The translations under genes and the position numbers were made by a program. Below are positions 48,048 through 61,200 of a DNA stretch of 64,000 nt, in pieces. Each line of letters starts with the position of its first letter. Within the stretch, counting starts at the first letter, position 1. Below the pieces are notes generated by a model, which was not told the DNA's origin, did no database searches, and saw nothing but the letters and a program-made list of their open reading frames with translations. Source of the stretch: Diprion similis (taxonomy: Eukaryota; Arthropoda; Insecta; Hymenoptera; Diprionidae); the NCBI RefSeq assembly GCF_021155765.1, contig NC_060111.1, forward strand, positions 6,358,481-6,422,480, in the 5' to 3' direction.

Positions 48048-51000
48048 TGCCCTGAGGAACTATCCACCGTCGACAGCATCCAAGGAAATGTTGGTCGAGT
48101 TACTTGGCCGAAGACGTTTTCCCACACGTCGGTTTACTCCGATCCGTTGTGTCTTTCGGAAGATTATCATCTCATGAAGAGAGAGTGCTCAGACACATGG
48201 CTTCCCCGGGTAGCAGCAAACTGCATTTACGTTTCCCCGAGAAAATCGAAACTTTATTGCCCTCCAGGATATGCAGCAATCAGTGGCAAGGAAGATCACG
48301 TTTGCATAATGGTTTCCAGGGAAATGTGGGCCAGCACTTGTAAATTTTCCCCCAAGATGTTTGATGACGTGGGGACGGACTTGCTGATCGCAATTTTCGA
48401 ACACCTCAAAAAACGTGGGTTGCATACAACATGGCTCCCCGTTAAAAGGTTGGACAATTTTGGTCCTCTGCTTTGGATTATCCCGGGTCCACTCTGGAGT
48501 TCGCGTTTTCACATGTCGGAGGCATTTAATGTGACTTATGGAGATAGAAGCAAAGGGTGTCTGGTGCTCGATTTATCGAATGGTTTCAACGTGCGGGCTG
48601 AGAGTTGCGCCGCCACTCATCCCTACCTGTGTATCGTAGAGAAGGATTATTTCGTGCAAGGTGCTTGTCCTCCAAAGTACATTGCCTCGCCAATTCCGGG
48701 GGATAAACGGTGCTTCAATCTGGTGAAGAGCGAGGAAAGAATCGACTGGCGAGGGGCTATGAACAGCTGCAAGACCGCGCAAATCGACAATCCATTTATC
48801 GAACAATTATTTTCTGGAGTGGCAAGGAAACGGGATTTGGAGGAGACGGAGTTTTGCTGGATCGGAGGTGACGGCAGATACACCAGCAACACCGTGGCAA
48901 TGGCTGTGAACGGTGAATCCAGAAATTTGAATACCAGCGTTAAGCTGCGTTGCGTCTTCTGCCAAATTGACACTCCGATTCATCCTGCTCCCAGCATTAG
49001 TTTGAAGTTTTATCAAAACGATAAACAGCTTCACCTTAGTGTTCACGGTGATGAAGGTCTGTGGAAGTTATCATCGTCCGATCCCGGAATTCGATGTTTT
49101 ACCGACGCGAACGGCGACTTAATTCGGAACATTAAAATGAAGAGAATCTCGGACCAGAGATGGACGTCTAAGGACATTGAGCCAGACGTCGACTTCGAGG
49201 ATCGCGTTGACCTCAACGTGGATATCCACAAGACTGTTTATCAATTAAAAATCAGCGATAGGGGTCCTGGCTCTTACATTTGTGATGCTCACACTGTCGG
49301 CGGAGAATTATTGTCCACGAAACCTGTGATTGCTTACGACGATCTAAAGGGAAATGCGTTCGCGCTGGGGGTTGAGGTCATCGGTGCTTGTGAAAGCATA
49401 GAAAAATGCGACCCAACGTTCTACAATATGAATAAAAAACTTGCCACAGACATCGAGGAGACAACGTCTGAACAGTTGGTAGAGGATATCAGATTGATGC
49501 GAATCCTCAACATCACTCCCGACGGTAACGTAAGTGCTTTGTATCACATAACCACGAAATACTTTGACAATGAAAATTTTGCTGCAGAGGTTAGCGCGAA
49601 CGCGTTCATGAGGTCGAAGCGACTGTTCCAGCTACTTGCTGCGATGAATCCACAAATGTATAAGTTCATTTTTTTACGCAACTGCGACGGTTGCTTAAGG
49701 TCGGTCACCGGCAAAGGTAAGAGTCACTTGGTGTGGCCGTATACATACGTCGGGGTTACCACTGTTTCGGAAGAAATTTGCTTGGACTCGAAAGAACTTC
49801 CGGTGCACCGAGTTTGCCAGGGAAGCTACTTGCACGGGGGCACGTGGTCCGAGCCATCCGACGAGTGTGCGAGTGACGTTTCACCGTCAACGAGGAGATT
49901 TTACGAGATAAGCAGGAACGTTCAGGCATACGACCGTGAATCAGGCAATGAAGTTTTGAGGATAGTTGAAAATGTAGAGCAGCTCTCGACCGCCGATATT
50001 TATTTTCTTTCAAAAATAATCGAACACGAGGCTGCGACTCACGTTGCAACGGAAGTGACGCTGGAAGACGTATCCCGCATCTCGATTATATTGGACAAGG
50101 TGATGAAAACAGATTCAACCGTACTCAGACAGTCCGGGATTCTGAATTCCACTAATATTCTTCTGGACTCCCTTGGTAGGCTGCTGGACTTCGCGTCAAC
50201 GACGATCAGTACGGAATATCTAACTGAAGACGACGGGTTGATTAGTATCGTTACGTCGAATCTAATCATCTACATATCAGATCCGAATATCACGAACGTC
50301 ACTGGACTGGCACTGATAAAAAACTCCACGAATTACACCGTGGCGACTAGCTCTTTCTTCGACTTTAACCTCGTGCCTCTGGGTCCTGACCATAGTATTG
50401 AAAATGTCGCTGGACTGGGTGACGTTGAGGTGGCGACCTGGCTACCAAGGAATCTGCTCGACCTGCTCATGAAGCCAAACTATACGAATTTCAACTCGAG
50501 CGTAGGAAATTCTACCGTAAACGATTCTCTCAGGGTTGTAACCACTCTCTTCTACGATGACATAGTGTTCGACAGTGGTTTGATGGGTCAAAATCCCAAC
50601 GAGGTCAGCAGCCGAGTGGTCAGCATGTCGGTGCCTGGATACGGCGCAAATCTTCCGTTTCCGATACCGCTTCTGTTTAAACCATTGAAGGGAACTCCGC
50701 AGCAAACGAAGACCTGCGCTTTCTGGGACTTCGATTATGTCAGCATTTCTACCGTAGCTTCATTCAGCGCATGGTCTGAAGATGGGTGCCAGGACTCCGG
50801 AAGAACACGAGATCTTTCCGGTGAGTTGAACGTCTGTCTTTGTTCTCATTTGACGCACTTTGCGCAGTTAGTTTTGGGCCACTTTCCGGGTCCCGAGGAA
50901 GTTGGGGACCCAGTTTCCATCCAGCACGGACAGGCCCTCGAGGTGATAACGGTCATTGGTTGCATCCTGTCCATGGTCGGTGTATTCGGCATTCTGATAA

Positions 51001-51806
51001 CAGCAACCGTCTTCAAAACTTGGCGGAAGAAGCCTGGCAGCAAAGTCTTGATCCAACTGGCCTTGGCTTTGGGACTGGAGAAGTTTGTGATCGGCATTTT
51101 GCCGATAGTGGATTCCGTGAATTATCCGATTCCCTGCATCGTCACTGGCGCAATTCTTCACTACGCCGTGCTTGCGGAATTTTCGTGGATGCTGGTAACC
51201 GCTTGGCTTCAGTTCAAAAGATACGTCACGGTTCTTGGCGCTAAGCGACCACCAAGATTTTTACTCAAGGCGGCCGGATTCGCCTGGGGAGTTCCTATGA
51301 TAATAGTTTCCATCGTTGCTGGAATCGATCCTTACGCCTACATGCCGGAAACCGATTCCAGGGTGACTTATTGCTACGTATCTGGTATCGCACAATACGT
51401 CGGTCTCCTCGGACCGGTGATTACCGTTATTTCTCTGAACGCATTTCTGTTCGTTCGCGTAATTCACAGCATCCTAGGGGCTCAGAATAAAAGATCCAAC
51501 TTCCATGGCGATAAGACCCTTGTCATCGCGCAACTCAGGCTTGGAATCATGCTGTTCTTTCTACTGGGAATCACCTGGGTATTTGGTCTGGTCGCGAAAA
51601 TGGGGGGTGGCTTGCTATTCAGTTACCTATTTTGCATCACCGCCACCTTACAAGGTTTAGTTTTGTTCACGTTTTTTATTATTTGCGACCCAGCCACGAG
51701 ACAACTATGGTATTCGCTTATTAAACTGAAAGGAAAAACGCCTGGTACAGTCAGCCCAAACTCTTCGCCTAGTAGCGCTGTCAGCGAGTACAGTCAACGT
51801 TATTGA
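48048..51806 (+). CDS. Adhesion GPCR with HRM-like, C-type-lectin-like and Ig-like ectodomain
   Basis: One 3.76 kb exon (1252 codons plus stop) follows acceptor CTACTATTTAG|TGC; the signal-peptide exon upstream is uncertain. The frame is already open and conserved-looking before the TTG at 48147, so that is not the start. Numbering from this exon: Cys-rich HRM-like segment 1-60; a first lectin-like domain ending CAATHPYLC (195); a second (about 207-305, IDWRGAMNSC, FCWIGG); an Ig-like domain (about 312-425, GPGSYICDA); a second HRM-like motif (about 578-607, HGGTWSEPSDEC); the GAIN domain; and a GPS with CAFWDF, CLCSHLTHFA and likely self-cleavage at L935|T936. Seven hydrophobic helices (about 966-1214) and a short Ser-rich tail follow. 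Both GPS tryptophan/cysteine positions look intact, so autoproteolysis is expected. The ligand is unknown. The lectin-like domains lack an obvious EPN/QPD sugar motif. AATAAA at 52005. Confidence 0.9.
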   Translation, partial: CPEELSTVDSIQGNVGRVTWPKTFSHTSVYSDPLCLSEDYHLMKRECSDTWLPRVAANCIYVSPRKSKLYCPPGYAAISGKEDHVCIMVSREMWASTCKFSPKMFDDVGTDLLIAIFEHLKKRGLHTTWLPVKRLDNFGPLLWIIPGPLWSSRFHMSEAFNVTYGDRSKGCLVLDLSNGFNVRAESCAATHPYLCIVEKDYFVQGACPPKYIASPIPGDKRCFNLVKSEERIDWRGAMNSCKTAQIDNPFIEQLFSGVARKRDLEETEFCWIGGDGRYTSNTVAMAVNGESRNLNTSVKLRCVFCQIDTPIHPAPSISLKFYQNDKQLHLSVHGDEGLWKLSSSDPGIRCFTDANGDLIRNIKMKRISDQRWTSKDIEPDVDFEDRVDLNVDIHKTVYQLKISDRGPGSYICDAHTVGGELLSTKPVIAYDDLKGNAFALGVEVIGACESIEKCDPTFYNMNKKLATDIEETTSEQLVEDIRLMRILNITPDGNVSALYHITTKYFDNENFAAEVSANAFMRSKRLFQLLAAMNPQMYKFIFLRNCDGCLRSVTGKGKSHLVWPYTYVGVTTVSEEICLDSKELPVHRVCQGSYLHGGTWSEPSDECASDVSPSTRRFYEISRNVQAYDRESGNEVLRIVENVEQLSTADIYFLSKIIEHEAATHVATEVTLEDVSRISIILDKVMKTDSTVLRQSGILNSTNILLDSLGRLLDFASTTISTEYLTEDDGLISIVTSNLIIYISDPNITNVTGLALIKNSTNYTVATSSFFDFNLVPLGPDHSIENVAGLGDVEVATWLPRNLLDLLMKPNYTNFNSSVGNSTVNDSLRVVTTLFYDDIVFDSGLMGQNPNEVSSRVVSMSVPGYGANLPFPIPLLFKPLKGTPQQTKTCAFWDFDYVSISTVASFSAWSEDGCQDSGRTRDLSGELNVCLCSHLTHFAQLVLGHFPGPEEVGDPVSIQHGQALEVITVIGCILSMVGVFGILITATVFKTWRKKPGSKVLIQLALALGLEKFVIGILPIVDSVNYPIPCIVTGAILHYAVLAEFSWMLVTAWLQFKRYVTVLGAKRPPRFLLKAAGFAWGVPMIIVSIVAGIDPYAYMPETDSRVTYCYVSGIAQYVGLLGPVITVISLNAFLFVRVIHSILGAQNKRSNFHGDKTLVIAQLRLGIMLFFLLGITWVFGLVAKMGGGLLFSYLFCITATLQGLVLFTFFIICDPATRQLWYSLIKLKGKTPGTVSPNSSPSSAVSEYSQRY

Positions 51807-54800
51807 ATCCAATCGGATTTCCATTTCGTGATTTTATAAAGAAATTCGATTTTCAATCTAAATGATTATAAAAGTTCTCGGCTTTAGTCTGATTGGAAAT
51901 CTTATAAGAATTTGAAAATTCTCGTGGCGAATTGTACTCCGTATTTCTTTGGGGTAGAAAAAAAAGTATTTCAAAGGAAAAAGTACCGCATAGCTTTTTT
52001 ATCCAATAAATAAAATGATTAATCTTCTCCCAAACTCTGCTATCGTATTCTTTTATTGCACATCCAAGCACTAATAACACAAGTGAACATTTGCTTACTG
52101 TGACTCATCTTCCAGGTGTTTTATTATTACACACAACGAACGTGGATGGAAGATTAAACCTACTTACATCACATGACGTTAATTAGAAATACCGACGACT
52201 GTATAAATATTATGCAGAAGTAAGATATTTCCAAGCTATTGTCATCACAGCCCGGAACACGAATAGTTTCATTGTACTCAGATCAAGTTTCGTTAACGAT
52301 ATAGATTACGTTTGATTTTAATTAATGAAGCTGATCTATTATTCTTCTACAATCATCGGTTTTTCCAGAAAATTGAAGAATACTTCCCTTGGGAAGAGTA
52401 GCCGCGTCTAATTACCTTGAGTCAGCAGCAGGTGGAGGATAATTAAACTCGAACTGCCTTGAAGGAAAACACCCGTGGTGAACAACTGTTCCCCAGAGAC
52501 TGCGAGTGTGGAATCTAGAAAGAAACTTTGGGCCATGTTGGTCCGGTAGATTGAGATGAAAAAAATACGGACCACGTGACCCCCTCTTCTGAAGTCGAAG
52601 CACGGAATTGCGTTTACCCACTTAAGGGAACGTATAGTAATGGACACCCACCGGCCCATTATCCAATTCATCGTTGGACGTAACAAAAGTGCCTAATCGT
52701 AGGTAAGTGAGGCAGACATAAGCCGGGCTGAACAGTACGAAGCGGATCGTGAATGGGCAATAGGAAAATCGGGTGATCGTGATGCTGCGTTGTCAATAGG
52801 ACGAATGGGACGTGGCCTAGTGTACGATCTAATCCTTCGACGATTCACGCACGGTGCACGTCACGAGTTTCCCCAATTATGCCCTGCCAACCGGCTGTAC
52901 AAACGAGCGGATACATTCTCGTTGATTGCTGAGGATGTCAACAGCTTATTGAATCTAGGGAACCCGACGTACTTTACGCTATGCGTATAGGTTTCATAAC
53001 GTACGTGCCCCACTTCACCACTGCGTCGGAATACGATAAAGCTGTTTACGTCAGCCGTAAGTCTCGCCGCTGGATAATTATTGCAAATCAAGTTTCACAG
53101 AGGCTAATTCAATTGGCCGATTTGGAGGACGTATTTTCAACCGTTTACGTAATTCTGCACACGAGGTCCAACATCGAATCGGATTCCATTATATCAACTT
53201 GTCGCATGTTTTATGTGTATCCCTTGTAAGCGTACCTGGATTGAATAACTGCTGTTTTTTCTACAACTCTCGCTGTAATTTATGTTCACACAACAATAAA
53301 ACATTCATATTTCTCTGTCGTACGCCTGTTCGCCGTCTCAACAATAATTTCTTCGTTTGTTACATCTTACCGTTCCACACAATGAGCACGGTAAAATAAT
53401 TGATCAGAACAATGGAGTACCATTCAATATCACGTGAGTGACCAGTTATTGCGTTTATATAAATGTACGATACCGCTACGAGTGCATACGACTCTTGATT
53501 TTTGCATTTGAGGCAGGAAAAGACAAAACATCATTCAGAAGTCCGAATGAACTCTTTCTCTAAAAATTGAGAATGTAATTGAGAGGGGCTGAGTATGAAG
53601 AGCGCATAAAAAGATATGATTCCCGGGTACATTACTGGATTCACTTGGCGAGGTGGATAACAACCACATATTATTACATCGACATTATAACAGATTGAAG
53701 TACATTTTGCATGCGAGGTGGGAGATCCGTTTGTAGAACAATAGCGGAATGGATTGTCGCATATGCAGGTACGGTGCCGATCCATAAGTGGGGGAATTAA
53801 CGAGTCGACTTCTGGCTCACGGTCCGCACCTCGACTTGGATAGGTAAAACCGTGGAAGTCGGGATATCGGCAACTCTATGATTGTGCTCGAACTGTTTAC
53901 CAGCTCTGTAATTTTCTTGCCAATCAACAATTAACCCGTTTCAGCTTAGATTTGAAAAGTACGTGTGTTTCCTGTGAACTAATCCTTAATCATAGTGATT
54001 GGTGATTCGCATTTCAGTGATTTTACAATGCGTCGAGGGTCCATCAGCTCCTGGGAGCCTTGGGCAAGGCGAAATTGTAAGTTGAGATTTAGATATCTGC
54101 CGTTTCTTGTTCTTCTTCTAAGCTAAATCCTCTGGTCTAGCAGATCATCTGATCAAACTGATCTAACCACTCATGATTTCTAAATGATTTTACTATACAA
54201 TTAAATCAAAATTCACGTTATCACGTACCATTCAATTAAAACCTTTCACGTATCCCATAATGTCTAGTAATATTGCAAGCATTTGTGGAGAATTCGCACT
54301 TTGATAAATGCTGCAGTCTATATCATTATGCAGTGTGATATATGCAATGTGTGTATGTCGGTTCTCTGTACTGCTGCATCACCAGAACGAAGGAGAATGG
54401 CGTCGCAGTTCTTTGATAGTGTGCAACGTTTCTTATCAGATGTGTTACTACACACTCGCAATTCGTTGTACCGACCCACCTTATACCTGTCCGTCCCCTT
54501 TAGCTGTTATCGCTTGCTGGACCAAGTGAGGCTCGCGATGCAATTTATGACGGGTGCAACCTGCGAGAGAGCTTGCGTACGCGTGTAATTCGATTTCATC
54601 TCGTGCGCACGCTGCCCAACTCACAATGATGCTGGACAATTTAAATTCCAACTTCAACCCCGCTTCGATCAGTTTCAATATATAACCTGACTAGAACAGT
54701 TAAACCGGAAATACAGACGTTGCGTGATCTAGCTGAAGTTATAAGCCCGAAGTGTGACCTACAAGGTCTTCTCAGCATGTTTAATTCTTTGAGTTGTATC

Positions 54801-55255
54801 GTGTAAATCATCGCGAATCTCATGTCTGGGACTGAATCTTGAATTCGAACTAATTGATGAGCTTTTAAGTAAATTCTCTTAGAAATTTTCCAATCGAGAT
54901 CTTAGCGGTGAACCGGAAGTAGATCAGTAACATAAACAATGCAATTACTGAGTATACGTTTAGTCCGATCGCCGTATAACTCCGCGAAAGATTCTTCGTG
55001 TGGCTTTCAGTCAAATGTTTTGGATCGAAATGCTTGGATAGCGTGACCATTTGAGCTAATTACGACGAAATGATGATGTCACTGGACACGATACCGGACT
55101 ACTATAATCTATTCAAGAATTCACATAATGCTTGTACGATTTATTTTTACTTCAAGTTTAAGAATACGCGAAAAGAAAAAAGCCATGAAAAATTTTCCAA
55201 CACTCATCACTTAAACACACACTAATTGCTGACTTCTTCCTCGTTATTGCTTCAG
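51807..55255. other. Intergenic / 5' region of gene B
   Basis: 3' UTR of the GPCR (AATAAA at 52005), then 3 kb with no recognised domain. A splice-bounded short exon at 54018-54076 can add an in-frame N terminus to gene B. Other open frames here are short and unconvincing. Confidence 0.5.
54018..54076 (+). other. Candidate upstream coding exon of gene B
   Basis: Acceptor-like GCATTTCAG ends at 54017 and the strong donor AATT|GTAAGT follows 54076. An ATG at 54028 opens MRRGSISSWEPWARRN, ending in phase 1. Joining to the acceptor at 55255 reads through CT GCT AAC into ATG GCC in frame, adding 19 residues to the cytoplasmic tail. The coincidence of frame and consensus sites supports it, but transcript evidence is lacking. 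Confidence 0.4.
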
Positions 55256-55263
55256 CTGCTAAC

Positions 55264-58200
55264 ATGGCCCAGATCGCAGGTAGCAGATCAGAGTTCACAA
55301 CGAGCGACCTCGGGCTCAGTGACACGGAGTGTAAACAAAAGGGTGGCTGTTTCTTGTCTTACAAAAAAAGTGCCCTAATAATCCTGATGTTCATCATTGG
55401 TGTTATCACTGCAGGGTTCATAGGAGCCTACTCGAGTCCCTGGGTGAAGAAGCCAGTGAGTTATATCGACGGTTTTGACTTAATTTCTTGCAGCCTGATG
55501 GTGAACTAATTTCGATGATATTTGGCCGGAAACAGCATATCTAAAACGTGATCTTTGTGGCATTGTGCAGACTGTGACAGCTCTGACTTTACCTGAAGAG
55601 GACGACGTTGAAGGAATCAGACCTTCAGCCAGGTTCTCCGTCTCTCCTTTGATCTCGCCAACACTTTACGAAGTGGAACTGATTCCAGTCATGGAACAAG
55701 GAGTGACTAAGTTGAACGGTCATCTGGTCGTGGAATTTGCTTATAACGGAAATCGACCCTTGTCAAAAATCGTTTTGAACGCGAAGGAGATCACGGTACT
55801 CCAAGCGAGACTGTTCTCAACAGATGATCCGTTACCTGCGAATGCACACTTCAGGAGAAGGAGGGACGTTACCGATGAGAATGTTATAAATCCTGAGGCG
55901 AAGAGTACCTCCGAGTCTACGAACCAGGGTTCTGGAATGACGCCAGAAGGTAAGACTTAATTCCCTCAGGTTTATTTTCTGCTTTCTTTTTTCCTAATGA
56001 CGCGAATGCTCTCTTCATGGTTGTCAGACTCGGGCTTGGACGATACTTCCTCCTGGACTTCAGTGAATCTCCCCAGCATTTTGACGGCCGAATCATCGAG
56101 TGAAAAAGTTGTCGACGATGAAACTCCGGACCCTATCTCGATTACATCTCCCGACGTCATCACCACGAGCAACAATACTTATTCTGAAAAAGACAAGGCC
56201 ACATTACCGGCCTCAAGTTCTGAACTGCCCGTAGTCATTCAAAAAATTTCACCACCTTCGATCACCACTCGTCCGATTGTTTCGAGCTCGACGTTCCAGT
56301 CTCCTTCAACCTCTTCTCCGAAGAGGAGCACCGAGATTGGAATCGCCAATGATGAGATGGACGCCGTTGATGGTTTCTATGTAATTTACCCGAATGACCC
56401 TATCCAAAGAGGAATCTATTCCATTGAAATAACGTACGAAGCCAAGGTCGACGGCCAGGCCGTTTTCAATATCACCTACAACCTTGAGGACCAGAATAGG
56501 TGAGTCGATACTCGATCGTCCGATGATCACTCTCCATAAATTTTATCCAACTTTTCCAGATGGCTACTGGCGACCAACTTGAAACAGTTTGGCACTGGTA
56601 CGCTCTTTCCTGGATTCGAAGATCCGAAAGACAAGGCTATATTTTCACTGTCAATAGCGAAGCTTACAAATGTTCACACTCTGACCAATATGCCTCTGGT
56701 ATCATCAAGCGCCATGTGAGTACCGATAAAGCTGGTTGAAATTTTCATAGCAGTGCAATAACTGGTCCCTGCACATTCGTTTCAGTTCCAACGACTTGAT
56801 GATGGACCATTTCCAGACGTCGCCTCCACTCTCTTCGCACAATCTGGCATTTGCTATCACCAATCTGCAACCGATATCAGAACCTACTCTTCAGAACTTA
56901 GAAATACCTCTAACCTTGTGGATCCGAAGCAGAGAAGTTGGTCAGACTCGTTTCATCTTCGAGACGATAGGGCGAGTCGCGCAAAACCTTAGTCACTTCT
57001 TCTCAGTCCCGTATCCACTGCCTAAATTGGACGTCGCTACTCTTCCTGGACTTGATGGTGACGGCATAAGCAGCCCCGGGCTAATTTTCATCAGGTCAAT
57101 ATCATCTCAAGTTTAATATTTGTATCGATGCATGGCATATCCACCTTTTTCAATGATATATATTTTATATTCACGTTATCCCGTGACAGAGAATCGATGC
57201 TGTCACTTGACCAAGAATCTTCTGCAATTACGAAAGAGCTCAAGGTTCAGAATCTGATCAGGTTGATCGGCGAACAATGGCTCGGGGGGCTGGTCAGCAC
57301 CCAGACTCGGATGGACGCTTGGTTCCTCGAAAGCTCATTATTCTACTTACAATACTTATTAGCTGATAAGGCAAGTAGCTATAGAACGGCATTTAGCAGA
57401 CCGGAATATTCTTTATAACAGCTGTTTAATCGACTTTTAGATAGATCCGACCCTCGATTCCTTCAATTCAATCGGCATCCTTCAGCACAGCGCGTTTGAG
57501 GCTGATGCCTACGACGTATCGAGGTCTATGAAGTCCAAGCTCAAGTTTCCAGCCTCTCAAACCACCTACGAAAAGGGTGAGTGACTATTAAAACAATATA
57601 TGAGGGACAGAAATTGATAAGCGATCCTTTGAATCCGGTAGATCATTTGAATTGTCGATGAAATTCGATGTTTTTTATTACAATGAACACACGTTTTTGT
57701 TAAGCATAAATTGTTACTGGTTATAGGTGCATGTCTGATTCGCATGCTGAATTACGTGATATCTGACTCGGGATTTAGGAACGGCTACAAAACGTTCCTG
57801 ACTAGGTGGTGGGTACCCGTTTCACTAACATGTAACGATCAACGTTTTGCTGCACTAGATTTTCACTGTCGCTTCCACAGGGCGAACGCGAATGCTGATG
57901 TATCCGATTTTCTTGCATCTATGTCGAAAGAAGCACAATGGCTTCCGGACGACGTATCCTTCGCCCAGGTTTTTGCTTCCTGGATCGACCAGGGCGGTTT
58001 TCCCGTTGTCACTGTCACCAGGAATTACGAAAGTGCTTCTGCAACCGTGCGGCAGGTAAGTTACTGTTAAATTCGATTACCAAACTCACCGGTAGATAGG
58101 ATATACTGAGTATAACAAAGTTCACGTTCATTTAACGTTGGGTACCGAATATAGATAACTGTATACAGTGGGAGATAATGGATGAAACTGCTGTCGCTTA

Positions 58201-61200
58201 TCTACAATCAAAGGGATCTATTACGGTTTTTTAAATGAAAGACTTATACGACATCTTGACTACTGATCATCGTTCAATTATATCATTGTTCGAAATGTAT
58301 GCCAAAGTTCTGTAACTTTTTGGATTCTGCGGACTATTTCTCCGGCCGGAAATGGTCAATCAAAATGGTCAGAATCCGACTTGCGAAGTATAAGTTTCCG
58401 AGAATTTACGTTGTGGACGATGAAGCATTAACCTCAACGCATATTATAGGTAAATTGAATAATAGCAGAAATGATGGCAACGGTGCAGCAGTTGACGAAA
58501 ACAACGGATGGTTCAAGAAGTACCAAGAAGGGGATATTGCGCCGGACGCAATATGTTACACTAATTAACTCATAAGACTCGAACAGTAGTTACAATTACT
58601 TGAGACCTGGCGATTGTTCGTTGCGTACAAAAAGGGGGCCCAGCCGTTGGATCCTCCGTTAAATTAATACTAACTAACTCATCGGTTGATTGAAGAAAAA
58701 CCATGTTCAATTCACTGTCAGCTGAAGAAGCATGCATTACTAACGATTATTTTCTTTTAAACTTGCTAATCGAAATTATACACATGGTCATTATTCATAC
58801 CAGGAACAATTTGCTTTCGATAACGAAACAATAACGAATCGCAAGTTGTGGCACGTTCCTGTTTCTTACATCGTCGACGGAGATGACTGGTCGTCGCCGT
58901 CAAGAACGTGGCTGAGCCAGGAGGAGACAACTTTGATGGGGCTCGGAAATAACGAGGAAAAAAGGTGGCTTTTGCTGAACGTTAATCAAACTGGTGAGTG
59001 GAATCATTCGTGCCAAAGAATATGCACCATATTGAGGCCTAAGAGTCAGAGATCGGCAAAATCCAAAATTTTGAGTATTCATTTTTTGTTTTTTAAAAAG
59101 TATTAAATAAAATCAATTGAGATGTGAATTTTTTTAGAGTAAATTATTTATTCAAATCATTGTTACTGATTATTCAAATACTTAAAAATTAAAACAATAT
59201 TAGTATCAATTATCTGAATATTGAATAATTAAAGATAGAAAAGTTACTAATTATTTGAATACTCAATAGTCAATATTAAATATTTTTAATTGGTGTTCAG
59301 TAATTGATAGCCAATATATTATTAATTTGTGCAATATTTGATAATTTATGATAGAATGTTACTAATTAGAAAGATGTTCAATAATCATCAGCCAATACAT
59401 TACTAATGTATACACACAACAATATACTATAATTACTAGCTTGGCTACTATTTACTTGGCTATCAATTACTGAATACCGAATCAATTAAAAGTGATTAAT
59501 ATTGACTATTGAATATTCAAATAATTAGTGACTTTTCATTTTTAATTATTCAATATTTAGATAATTGGTGGTACTATTGTTTTAATTCTTAAATATTTAA
59601 ATAATTAGTAACAATGATTCGTACAAATAATTTATTAAAAAAAAAAAAACATTACATTCCAATTGATTTTATTTAATGCTTTTTAAAAAAACAAAAAATA
59701 AATACTCAAAATTTTGGATTTTGCCGATCTTTGCTAAGACTTGCTTGTTACGCTGATTATAATAAACCGATAAATTCTTTGGGCTCCGGCACCTCTGATC
59801 TTGATCACCTCGACAAAGCTGGAGAAAATTAGAGTAGAAAGTACCAACGTGTATAGTTTATTTTCTAAAATTGGTTTGGGTAATTACAACAAAGCTCAAT
59901 ATCTTCCGCAACTAAATATATTCTACTTTATGAATTGAAAATAGGATTTTCACCATGAGTAATGTATTTTTCAAAGGATATTACCGGGTTAATTACGACT
60001 TGGATAATTGGAGCCTGTTGGCGTCGGCTCTTGACTCAAAATTCGATATATTTCCGGTGACAACGAGAACTTCGTTAGTCGACGATGCTCTTAGCTTGGC
60101 TTGGGCCGGCCGCTTGGCCTACCCTACAGCTTTGAACTTAATTCAGTTTCTTCACAAACGGGAGACACACCATTCGCCATGGACGGTCGCCTTTCAGAAT
60201 ATGGAAAAGCTCAACTATCTGCTGCAGAACACTGTTGCATATTCCAGCTTTCAGGTAATCAAGCTGCTTGGATTGTCCGTTCGTTGAATTTTAGTGCCCG
60301 GTTAGTATGTTGCTGTACAAATTGACGCAAATTAGCACAACGTATGTATCGCATTCCACGTGAAATAATTGTTTAACGTTTAATTCATAATACGTAATTA
60401 CTCAAGAACATGAAGTTGCAGTTATGAAAAATATGATAGTAGAAGCTGATTTTGAGATTTAATTAGATTTGGACATTGACTGGGTTAAAGAAAATTATGT
60501 TTTTCTGCGTTCAGGAGTTCATGGTGAAGTTCATATCACCTCTCTTCAACACCGTAACAGCATCCAATACCGAAACGCAGCTCAAATTGATCACCGTAAA
60601 ATGGGCTTGTCTGGTCGATAATCCAAAGTGTCAGAGCTACATGAAAAATCTGTAAGAATATATATATTGTCCCATAGATTCTCTCACTTTAAAATTTTAC
60701 AGAGGTTGAATCTGAAGAAATGAAAATGATGAAAAATATTAACGAAATTTTCTGTATGGTTGTTATGATATATTCTTGAATAATTTTTTTTTATTTTACT
60801 GATTATCGCAATCCAAAGTTCCAGCGTGCCTAATTACCTCGAAAAAACTCACCACTGCACTCTAGCGAGATTTGGTGGAAAGCAGGAATGGGACTTTCTA
60901 ATCTCGAAAATCTCTGCCGCTTCGAACAAAGAAACAAAGTTGAAACTTTTATCAGCCTTGCCGTGCTTTCAGGTGGAATGGATCCTTCAGATGTAAGTAT
61001 GCGGTTAACTCAATATGATGAAAATAATCGTGACGCGTTATCGGGTGAGACAAAAACGTGTCACGTAAATATCAAGTGAACAATAAAACCATAATCAAAT
61101 TTATTTTCACTCTTTTTCCAAACAAGACTTTTGAACGACATAATGACTGAAGGGAAAATGGACGAACACGAAACTCTCGAATTACTTCGCAGCTTTCGTC

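Noticed and set aside
48147-48149. TTG as the GPCR start codon
   Set aside because: The same frame is open upstream to an acceptor at 48047 and encodes a Cys/Trp-containing HRM-like segment, so the start lies in an upstream exon.
58299-58568. 89-codon open frame inside gene B, considered as an alternative exon
   Set aside because: Skipping it gives in-phase M1-family sequence across 58055|58804. It carries its own stop and no family motif.
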